Positions 34,010 to 40,357 of a DNA stretch of 40,357 nt are shown here, in pieces. The translations under genes and the position numbers were made by a program. Every line of letters begins with the position of its first letter. Positions within the stretch are counted from its first letter, which is position 1. Source of the stretch: Oscillospiraceae bacterium (GTDB lineage Bacteria; Bacillota; Clostridia; Oscillospirales; Oscillospiraceae). Below the pieces are notes generated by a model that searched no databases, was not told the origin of the DNA, and saw nothing but the letters and a program-made list of their open reading frames with translations. The DNA lies in the NCBI GenBank assembly GCA_017429325.1, contig JAFRPC010000040.1, positions 1-40,357 of the forward strand, given 5' to 3'.

Positions 34010-35464
34010 ATGAAAGAATGGTCAAGAGACGAACGCTATCGCGTTTTGCAGAGCCCCGACGAGATCCGGGAGCTCTATGACCGCGTGAAGCTGTCCCCCT
34101 ATCGGCAGAGCTACCACATCCAGCCCATCACAGGCCTGTCCAGCGACCCCAACGGCTTTGCCCTGCACCGGGGCAAGTGGCACCTGTGCTATCAGTGGTG
34201 CCCCTGGGGCGCCGTCCACGGCCTCAAATACTGGTATCACGTCACCAGCCCCGACCTGCTCCACTGGACCAACGAGGGCATCGGTCTGGCCCCGGACCGG
34301 GACTACGACAACAAGGGCGCCCACTCCGGCAGCGCCATCTCCGTGGGCGACACCCTCTACTTTTACTACACCGGCAACCACCGGGACGAGAACTGGGTCC
34401 GCACCCCCTGGACCTGCGCCGCATTCCTCAACGCCGAGGGACGGCTGGAGAAGCTGCCGGAGCCCCTCTTCGGGCCCCGGGCGGACCACTCCGAGCACCA
34501 GCGGGACCCCAAGGTGGTGTGGAACGCCGAGAAGGGGAAGTACTACATCTTCATCGGCGCCCAGACCCTGGACAAGCGCGGCTGCGTGCTGATCTACGAG
34601 TCCGAGCAGCCCCTGGAGGGCTGGCGCTTCGCCGGAGAGCTGAAGGTCCCCGGCTACGAGGCCTTCGGCGGCATGTGGGAGTGCCCCTACATCACCCGCA
34701 TCGGCGGGAAGGACCTGCTGATCTTCTCGCCCCAGTACACCACCCTGCCGGGCCGAGGCAACAGTACCAACCACAACGTCTACTTCATCGGCACGATGGA
34801 TTACGATACCCTGACCTTCACCCCCGACGGTCCCTATCACTTCCTGGACTACGGCTTCGACTTCTACGCCGCCCAGGGCGCCGCCAACGTGGACGACCCG
34901 GAGAAGGGCATCCTCATCGCCTGGATCGGCCTGCCGGACAACCACTATCCCACCGAGGAGGAGGACTGGGAGGGCAGCATGAGCCTGCCCCGGGAGCTCC
35001 GCATCGTGGACGGGCGTCTGCTCCAGACCCCCGTCAAGGACGTGGAGGGCCTGCGCTGGGCGGAGAAGCCCGACGACGGCGTGCTGCCCGACGCCTGCGA
35101 GCTGGAGCTGGAGCTCCCCGCCGGGGACTTCGAGCTGGCCCTGTTCACCAGGGCCGACGGCAGCGGCGGCATGACCCTGCGCTATGACGCCGCCGCCAGG
35201 ACCTGCACCGTGGACCGCCGCGGCCTGGCCAAGCGCTTCAATCAGAACGTCTTCGAGGTCTTGGAAGTGCCCTTGGAGCGGGAGCTGCGGAAGCTCCGCA
35301 TCTTCATTGACCGCAGCTCCACGGAGTTCTTCTTCAACGACGGCGAGGCCACCTTCACCACCCACAGCTACCCCGAAGAGGACGAGCACCACTTCACCCA
35401 CAGCCCCGCCAGGCTTCGGATGTGGGCCTTGAGCAAGTCCGTCACTGACGAGTTTGTCGTTTGA
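34010..35464 (+). CDS. scrB: GH32 sucrose-6-phosphate hydrolase
   Basis: The 484-residue protein is a GH32 beta-propeller enzyme. It has the three catalytic signatures: 'LSSDPNG' with nucleophile Asp46, 'QRDP' with Asp166 and 'WECPY' with acid/base Glu224. A C-terminal beta-sandwich follows from about 345 ('IDRSSTEFFFNDGEATFTTH'). It would cut sucrose-6-phosphate from the PTS into glucose-6-phosphate and fructose, and may also cut fructo-oligosaccharides. There is no signal peptide. The ATG at 34010 follows AAAGGAAG. It differs clearly from the broken second GH32 downstream. Confidence 0.92.
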   Translation: MKEWSRDERYRVLQSPDEIRELYDRVKLSPYRQSYHIQPITGLSSDPNGFALHRGKWHLCYQWCPWGAVHGLKYWYHVTSPDLLHWTNEGIGLAPDRDYDNKGAHSGSAISVGDTLYFYYTGNHRDENWVRTPWTCAAFLNAEGRLEKLPEPLFGPRADHSEHQRDPKVVWNAEKGKYYIFIGAQTLDKRGCVLIYESEQPLEGWRFAGELKVPGYEAFGGMWECPYITRIGGKDLLIFSPQYTTLPGRGNSTNHNVYFIGTMDYDTLTFTPDGPYHFLDYGFDFYAAQGAANVDDPEKGILIAWIGLPDNHYPTEEEDWEGSMSLPRELRIVDGRLLQTPVKDVEGLRWAEKPDDGVLPDACELELELPAGDFELALFTRADGSGGMTLRYDAAARTCTVDRRGLAKRFNQNVFEVLEVPLERELRKLRIFIDRSSTEFFFNDGEATFTTHSYPEEDEHHFTHSPARLRMWALSKSVTDEFVV

Positions 35465-35493
35465 GCCGCAGGGACCGATGAGAGGAGAGGGAA

Positions 35494-36267
35494 ATGAAAA
35501 AGGTATTCGCATCCGATTTTGACGGCACCATGTATTTCTATAAAGCCGACGTGAAGCTGCCGCCGGAGAATGTGGAGATGATCCGCCGCTATCAGGAAGC
35601 GGGGCACTTGTTCGGCCTGTGCACCGGTCGGCAGGTGGGCGGGCTGACGCCCTTCATCAACGGCCTGGTGGAGCCAGACTTCTACATCACCTCCACCGGC
35701 GCCAACATCGTGGACCGGGACCTGAAGCCCATCTTCAAGCGGGGCGTGGACCGGGCCGCGGCGGACGCCATTGTCCGGGAGATGAAGCCGAAGGGCTATC
35801 GCCTGACCCTGGACGTGGAGGGCGACATCTGCGTCTTTGCCAAGATGGACTACCCCGGCTTCTACTACGTCATCTCTGGGGTGGAGGACGCCCCTCCGGG
35901 CCTGATCCACCAGGTCAGCATCCACACAGAGAGCCCCGACGAGGCCGCCGCCGTCAGCGCCTGGGTCAACCAGCGCTTCGGCGATTCCGTCAACGCCTTC
36001 CAGAACGTGCAGGAGGTGGACATCGCCCCCCTGGGCTGCACCAAGGGCAAGGGCGTCCTGCTGCTGCGGGACTGGATGCGGGAGCACTACGGGGAGATCA
36101 CCCTCTACGGCATCGGCGACTCCATCAACGACCTGCCCCTGATCGAGGCCGCCGACGTGAGCTACACCTTCCCCTACGCCCCGGAGCTCGTGCAGAACAA
36201 GGCCACAAAGGTGGTCCCCACCATCGTAGACGCCCTGCTGGACAGCATGGCCCACAATGAAGCGTAA
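35494..36267 (+). CDS. HAD-family Cof-type phosphatase
   Basis: The 257-residue protein has the HAD nucleophile motif DFDGT (Asp8, Asp10) at its N-terminus, and 'GIGDSINDLPLIEAADVSYT' with the Mg2+-binding acidic residues near the C-terminus. A cap domain lies between. Cof-type HAD enzymes dephosphorylate sugar phosphates and related metabolites. In this place it may relieve sugar-phosphate stress. The ribosome site is GAGGAGAGG. It lies 29 bases after the GH32 stop. Confidence 0.9.
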   Translation: MKKVFASDFDGTMYFYKADVKLPPENVEMIRRYQEAGHLFGLCTGRQVGGLTPFINGLVEPDFYITSTGANIVDRDLKPIFKRGVDRAAADAIVREMKPKGYRLTLDVEGDICVFAKMDYPGFYYVISGVEDAPPGLIHQVSIHTESPDEAAAVSAWVNQRFGDSVNAFQNVQEVDIAPLGCTKGKGVLLLRDWMREHYGEITLYGIGDSINDLPLIEAADVSYTFPYAPELVQNKATKVVPTIVDALLDSMAHNEA

Positions 36268-36296
36268 ATAGAATTGAGAATGCTGAGGGTCCCTTC

Positions 36297-37227
36297 ATGA
36301 TAAGCAAGGCATTACTGGACGCTCGACAGTATGAGGAACGAGCGGCGGCGGAGATCGGGCCGGGTCTCCGCCCTGGCCCAAAACGGCAACCGCCTCGGCC
36401 TGATGTGGGAGTGCCCCGACCTCTTCCGGCTGGACGGGACCGACGTGGTCCTGCTCAGCGCCCAGGACATGCTGCCCAAGGGCTTTGAGTACCACAACGG
36501 CAACGGCACCGTGGTCCTCCTGGGCCGCTTCGACCCGGAGACCGGCGTCTTCACCGAGGAGAGCGACCACGCCCTGGACTACGGCATCGACTTCTATGCC
36601 CCCGAGACCCTCCGCAGCCCCGACGGGCGGCGCATCATGATCGGCTGGCTCCAGAACTGGGACACCTGCAACCAGCACTTCCGGAACTACCCCTGGTTCG
36701 GCCAGATGAGCCTGCCCCGGGAGCTTTCGGTGCGAAACGGCGTCCTGTACCAGCGCCCCCTCCGGGAGCTGGAGGCCCTGCGGGGCGAGGCGCTGGTCTT
36801 CCAGGACCTGCCGCTGGAAAACGGCGAGCTGCGCCTGCCGGGCCTCTCCGGCAGGATGCTGGAGCTGGAGCTGGAGCTCAAACCAAAGGGGGAGCTCTAT
36901 CAGCGCTTTGCTCTCCGCTTCGCCCAGGACGAGACCTTCCACACCACGGTCAGCTTCCGGCCCCATGAGTCCGTGCTGAAGCTGGACCGCAAGTTCTCCG
37001 GCTCCCGCCGGGCCATCATCCACCAGCGCCGGGCCAAGGTCCGCCACGAGAACGGCGCCCTGAAGCTCCGGCTGATCCTGGACCGCTGCAGCTGCGAGGT
37101 CTTCGTCGGGGCGGGGGAGCAGGTCCTCTCCATGGCGGTGGACACGCCGACCTCCGCCGACGGCATTTCCTTCTTTGCCGACGGCTGCCTGCAAATCAGC
37201 GGCAAAGCCTGGCCCCTGCGGCCATAG
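36297..37227 (+). pseudogene. Second GH32 gene, internal deletion and frameshift
   Basis: An ATG at 36297 with a GAGGG ribosome site opens 'MISKALLDARQYEERAAAEI', the usual start of GH32 sucrose hydrolases (before the missing 'WMNDPNG'). From about 36365 a different frame continues as GH32 from 'LAQNGNRLGLMWECPDLF' (acid/base Glu motif) through the C-terminal sandwich to 37227. The 'DPNG' and 'RDP' catalytic segments, about 180-200 residues, are absent and the two parts are out of frame. An ATG at 36331 could express the C-terminal part, but it lacks the nucleophile. A relic of a second sucrase is the best reading. Confidence 0.82.
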
Positions 37228-37294
37228 ATCCCCGGCATAAGATTTTGTAATTTTCAGTCTCGGCTGAAAAAATAATGAAAAGGAGCGTTTTCTT

Positions 37295-39367
37295 ATGGCA
37301 CTCGACTATCGCAAGTGCGCGGAAGAGATCTTTGCCAACCTCGGCGGCAAGGATAACATCATCAGCGCAGCCCACTGTGCCACCCGTCTCCGCCTGGTCA
37401 TCGCCGACAACAGCAAGGTGAACTCCAAGGCGCTGGAAGACGTGGAGGGCGTCAAGGGCATGTTTGAATCCAATGGTCAGCTCCAGCTGATCATCGGAAC
37501 GGGCACCGTCAACAAGGTCTATGACGAGTTCCTGGCCGTCACCGGGCTCACCGCCGCCACCAAGGCGGAGGTCAAGGAGGCCGCCGCCTCCAAGATGCCC
37601 TGGTGGAAAAAGATACTCAAGACCCCGGGCGACATCTTTGTCCCCATTCTTCCCGCCATCGTAGCCTCCGGCCTGATGATGGGCCTCGTGGAAGCCCTCG
37701 GCAAGGCCATCCCCAGCTTCGCAGACACCGGCTGGTATTCCTTCCTGGATATGGCCGCCAACACCGCCTTCGCCCTGCTGCCCGTCCTGGTGGCCATCTC
37801 CGCCGCCCGGGTCTTCGGCGGCAACATCTTCCTGGGTGCCGTTATCGGCATCATGATGGTCCACCCCGCTCTGTTGAACGCCTGGAACGCAGGCTCCGTC
37901 CAGAACGTCGCATCCAATTTTGGAAAAGAGATCCCAGTCGATGCGTTTAATAACGCCTTGACAGCCTTGAAACCGGAGGTGGCGGAACAAATTCCGTCAG
38001 AAATCATGACGTATCTGAATGGCCTCATCGCCAACAAACAGAACGTCAGCGCCGCCTTCATCAACGGCCTGCCTGGCAGTGTGTCCAGCGCTCTGTGGGG
38101 CACGCTGAACACCTCCCTCTCCGTGGCCGACATCGGCGGGATCCCCAAGTGGGATCTGCTGGGCTCCATCGGCATTACCCGGGTGGGTTATCAGGGCCAC
38201 GTCATTCCCGTCATTTTAGCTGTCCTGCTCATGTCCAAGGTCGAGTCCTTCCTGCATAAGAAGGTCCCCGAGATGATCGACCTCTTTGTCACCCCGCTTG
38301 TCACCGTTCTGGTAACTGCCTTCGCCACCTTCCTGGTCATCGGCCCCATCTTCTCCGTGCTGGAGAACTGGGTGCTGGCGGGAGCCAAGTGGCTTGTCAC
38401 CTCCACCGGCGGCATCGGTGCCCTGGTCATGGGCGCCCTCTATCCCTGGACCGTGGTCATGGGCCTGCACCACATGTACAACGTCATCGAAGCCGGTATG
38501 CTGGCTGCGGGCGATAAGAACATCTGGATGCCCATTGCCTCCTCCGCCAACTTCGCACAGTTCGGCGCCTGCCTCGCCTGCTTCTTCATTGCCAAGAACC
38601 GCAAGACCAAGGCTGTGGCCCTGCCCGCCTCCCTGTCTGCCGCTCTGGGCATCACCGAGCCCGCCATCTTCGGTATCAACTTCCGCTTCATGAAGCCCTT
38701 TATCGCGGCTGTCATCGGCGGCGCGGTTGCCTCCCTGTTCGGCGCTCTGACCAAGCTCGGCGCGACGGCCTACGGCGTCACCGGCATCCCCGGCCTGCTG
38801 ATCATCGACAACATCCCCCTGTATGCCATCCAGATGTTGATCGCCTGCGGCGTGGCCTTTATCCTGACCTTCGTGCTCTGGAAGGAGGACAAGCCTGAGG
38901 AGAAGAAGGCTGCGGAGCCTCCCAAGAACCTCCCCACCGCCTCCGTCATCCGGATCCCCAACGGCGAGGTCATCCAGCCCGTTCCCGGCAAGGTCATCCC
39001 CCGCGAGGAGATCCCCGATGAGACCTTCGCCACCGGCGTCCTGGGCGACGGCGTTGGCATCGTCCCCGCCGAGGGCGTGGTTTACGCACCCTTTGACGGC
39101 GAAATCGCTTCCATCTTCGACACCAACCATGCCGTCTCCCTGGAGGGCAAGGGCATGGAGCTGCTGATCCATGTAGGCGTGGATACCGTCAACATGAAGG
39201 GCGACGGCTTCAAGGGCTTCGTCCAGACCGGCGACATGGTCAAGGCCGGGCAGAAGCTCATCGAGTTCGACATCGAGAAGATCAAGAAGGCCGGCTACAG
39301 CCCCGTCACCGCCGTCCTGCTGACCAACTCCGAAGACATCGAAGGCTACGAGGTCGGCGTCAAGTAA
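37295..39367 (+). CDS. scrA: Sucrose-type PTS enzyme EIIBCA
   Basis: The 690-residue protein has the EIIB domain first (phospho-Cys28 in 'AAHCATRLRLVI'), then the glucose/sucrose-family EIIC (about 105-545) and a C-terminal EIIA of the Glc/Crr type (about 565-690; His626 in 'LLIHVGVDTVNMKG', with His612). It imports a sugar as its 6-phosphate. With GH32, fructokinase and a LacI repressor, sucrose (or a fructo-oligosaccharide) is the likely substrate. The ATG follows AAAAGGAG. The EIIC loop near residues 200-270 carries an extra stretch that ordinary sucrose EIIC lack. Confidence 0.92.
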   Translation: MALDYRKCAEEIFANLGGKDNIISAAHCATRLRLVIADNSKVNSKALEDVEGVKGMFESNGQLQLIIGTGTVNKVYDEFLAVTGLTAATKAEVKEAAASKMPWWKKILKTPGDIFVPILPAIVASGLMMGLVEALGKAIPSFADTGWYSFLDMAANTAFALLPVLVAISAARVFGGNIFLGAVIGIMMVHPALLNAWNAGSVQNVASNFGKEIPVDAFNNALTALKPEVAEQIPSEIMTYLNGLIANKQNVSAAFINGLPGSVSSALWGTLNTSLSVADIGGIPKWDLLGSIGITRVGYQGHVIPVILAVLLMSKVESFLHKKVPEMIDLFVTPLVTVLVTAFATFLVIGPIFSVLENWVLAGAKWLVTSTGGIGALVMGALYPWTVVMGLHHMYNVIEAGMLAAGDKNIWMPIASSANFAQFGACLACFFIAKNRKTKAVALPASLSAALGITEPAIFGINFRFMKPFIAAVIGGAVASLFGALTKLGATAYGVTGIPGLLIIDNIPLYAIQMLIACGVAFILTFVLWKEDKPEEKKAAEPPKNLPTASVIRIPNGEVIQPVPGKVIPREEIPDETFATGVLGDGVGIVPAEGVVYAPFDGEIASIFDTNHAVSLEGKGMELLIHVGVDTVNMKGDGFKGFVQTGDMVKAGQKLIEFDIEKIKKAGYSPVTAVLLTNSEDIEGYEVGVK

Positions 39368-39397
39368 GCGCCTCCGTCTGAAAGCATCCACATAAAC

Positions 39398-39440
39398 AGG
39401 GCTGCCGCAAAACGTAAGATTTGCGGCAGCCCTTCTTTCT
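39398..39440 (+). terminator. scrA terminator
   Basis: A 14-bp perfect stem (39398-39411 with 39420-39433, eight-base loop) is followed by a T-rich run, 30 bases after the scrA stop. Confidence 0.92.
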
Positions 39441-39471
39441 TTGACAAATTTGCAGGCAGAAATCGAGAGGC

Positions 39472-39500
39472 AGGGCCGATGCGGGCATCGGCCCCTACGG
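39472..39500 (-). repeat. Hairpin repeat, GGGCCGATG type (third copy)
   Basis: GGGCCGATG / CGGG / CATCGGCCC (39473-39494) followed by CTAC. Its loop differs from the other two copies by one base while the stem is unchanged. Confidence 0.85.
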
Positions 39501-39581
39501 ATAAAGACAAATAAGCGCTCAATTAACCGCACAATCGCGGCTATGATTGGTCCGGTCTGATGGAGGAAGCCGAGAAAAGCC

Positions 39582-39610
39582 TTGCGCCGAACACCGGACT
39601 GTGCTATACT
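39582..39610 (+). promoter_or_regulatory. Sigma-A promoter for the LRR gene
   Basis: TTGCGC (39582-39587), 17 bases and TATACT (39605-39610) lie about 48 bases upstream of the LRR start codon. Confidence 0.65.
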
Positions 39611-39657
39611 GAACGCAGAACTGACAGATCTCGACACGGGAACAAGGAGGCAGCGCA

Positions 39658-40357
39658 ATGGCTAACCGAATGAACCCATCCAAAGGAAAAACAGAAATCA
39701 CTCTGCCGGAGCTGATGCCGATCCTGGAACGGCTGAAGCGGGGAGAGACGCTGCCGCCGGAGGAGGCCTCGCGGCTGGCAGCGCTGCAAGCGGTAGAATA
39801 TAATCGAAGAGATGGGAAGGCCTCTAAAGCGTATGTTGCCGCCGCTTCCGGCTTTGACGACGCCTGTCTTGAGCTCCTGACCAGTCGCTGCCCGAAGCTG
39901 GTGCAGATCGACTTGAGCAGGGCAAAGATCACAAGCCTCGCGCCGCTGGCCGGGCTGACGCAGCTTCGATATCTATCTTTCAACAGCACAGGCGTCTCGG
40001 ACCTCGCGCCGCTGGCCGGGTTGACGCAGCTTCAAAAACTGTATTTGGGCAACACAGGCGTCTCGGACCTCGCGCCGCTGGCCGGGTTGACGCAGCTTCA
40101 ATTTCTATATTTCGACAGCACAGGCGTCTCGGACCTCGCGCCGCTGGCCGGGTTGACGCAGCTTCAAGACCTGTATTTGAGCAACACAGGCGTCTCGGAC
40201 CTCGCGCCGCTGGCCGGGCTGACGCAGCTTCGACATCTATCTTTCAACAGCACAGGCGTCTCGGACCTCGCGCCGCTGGCCGGGTTGACGCAGCTTCAAT
40301 ATCTATATTTCGACAGCACAGGCGTCTCGGACCTCGCGCCGCTGGCCGGGTTGACGC
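39658..40357 (+). CDS. Leucine-rich-repeat protein, partial
   Basis: An ATG with AAGGAGG upstream opens a frame that stays open to the window edge (233 codons visible). About 70 residues form a non-repetitive charged N-terminus; there is no signal peptide. From residue 94 on come 22-residue leucine-rich repeats, 'SDLAPLAGLTQL.xLyl.nTGV', of the internalin kind, each nearly identical. Such repeats form a curved solenoid that binds protein ligands. A cytoplasmic or non-classically exported location is inferred only from the absence of a signal peptide. The rest of the gene and any C-terminal domain lie outside. Confidence 0.88.
   Translation, partial: MANRMNPSKGKTEITLPELMPILERLKRGETLPPEEASRLAALQAVEYNRRDGKASKAYVAAASGFDDACLELLTSRCPKLVQIDLSRAKITSLAPLAGLTQLRYLSFNSTGVSDLAPLAGLTQLQKLYLGNTGVSDLAPLAGLTQLQFLYFDSTGVSDLAPLAGLTQLQDLYLSNTGVSDLAPLAGLTQLRHLSFNSTGVSDLAPLAGLTQLQYLYFDSTGVSDLAPLAGLT
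39937..40357 (+). repeat. Tandem 66-bp LRR-coding repeats
   Basis: At least six full 66-base units plus a partial one run to the window edge. Each has a nearly invariant 45-base framework (ACAGGCGTCTCGGACCTCGC onward) and a 21-base variable window, which encodes the exposed beta-strand residues. Units 1 and 5, and units 3 and 6, share variants, so units look shuffled or duplicated rather than drifted. Confidence 0.92.

Noticed and set aside
37250..37271. Terminator or antiterminator (RAT-like) ahead of scrA
   Set aside because: A short TTTTCAG/CTGAAAA stem is present, but it has only seven pairs, no T-run and no paired terminator, so I cannot support either function.
39937..40357. CRISPR or minisatellite reading of the 66-bp array
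   Set aside because: The units keep one reading frame as a 22-residue leucine-rich repeat with a start codon and ribosome site upstream, so it is coding.

Overview
The window looks like chromosome of a GC-rich, low-copy-repeat-rich gut Firmicute of the Oscillospiraceae (Flavonifractor/Oscillibacter/Lawsonibacter-like). This is inferred from strong AGGAGG ribosome binding sites, an FMN-riboswitch-controlled ECF-type riboflavin transporter, a SpoIID-like/peptidoglycan-binding operon of sporulating-Clostridia type, and sugar PTS operons. No database search was possible, so the taxon is an inference. Gene starts were chosen by ribosome binding site rather than by longest ORF.

Layout. 1-600: the 3' end of an rRNA operon (23S tail, 5S, terminator) with a palindromic repeat in the 23S-5S spacer. 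601-3900: a PH-like membrane protein, the FMN riboswitch and ribU, a coiled-coil protein and a CPBP-family membrane protein that has lost its catalytic motifs. 4003-6348: a three-gene minus-strand operon (carboxypeptidase-regulatory-like protein, SpoIID-like/PGBD protein, PGBD protein). 6349-7109: a gene-poor stretch full of hairpin repeats, with one good orphan promoter. 7110-11757: a coupled minus-strand operon (YfhO-type giant membrane protein, YegS/BmrU lipid kinase, NUDIX hydrolase). 12038-16954: an AT-richer island with a small secreted protein, an ECF sigma factor and its anti-sigma-like partner, an orphan fragment like that partner's N-terminus, a secreted amidase-6 protein and a lipoprotein. 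17050-18685: two minus-strand envelope proteins. 18891-22843: a plus-strand operon with LuxE and LuxC homologues (fatty acyl reductase chemistry without luciferase), an anchored protein and an esterase. 22867-24637: an IS3-family element sitting inside what was a bidirectional terminator hairpin.

24671-39367 is a sugar locus. The minus strand carries ptsH-ptsI-fruK-fruA, which takes up fructose as fructose-1-phosphate and makes fructose-1,6-bisphosphate. The divergent plus strand carries a fructokinase, an amylosucrase-type GH13, a LacI repressor, a GH32 sucrose-6-phosphate hydrolase, a HAD phosphatase, a second GH32 wrecked by an internal deletion, and a sucrose-type PTS EIIBCA. Both divergent promoters carry a near-identical 14-bp LacI/CRE-type palindrome, so the two halves are probably co-regulated. 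Sucrose would be imported and phosphorylated, cut to glucose-6-phosphate and fructose, and the fructose phosphorylated. 39658 to the end is the start of a leucine-rich-repeat gene built of near-identical 66-bp units.

The most unusual structural signals are: (1) a family of about a dozen short hairpins sharing a GTAG-type head but with different, internally compensating stems; they flank genes, twice supply the stop codon, and occur in the rRNA spacer; (2) a perfect 23-bp inverted repeat between ptsH and ptsI; (3) an IS3-family insertion in the loop of a terminator; (4) the 66-bp LRR array, with a constant framework and variable windows.
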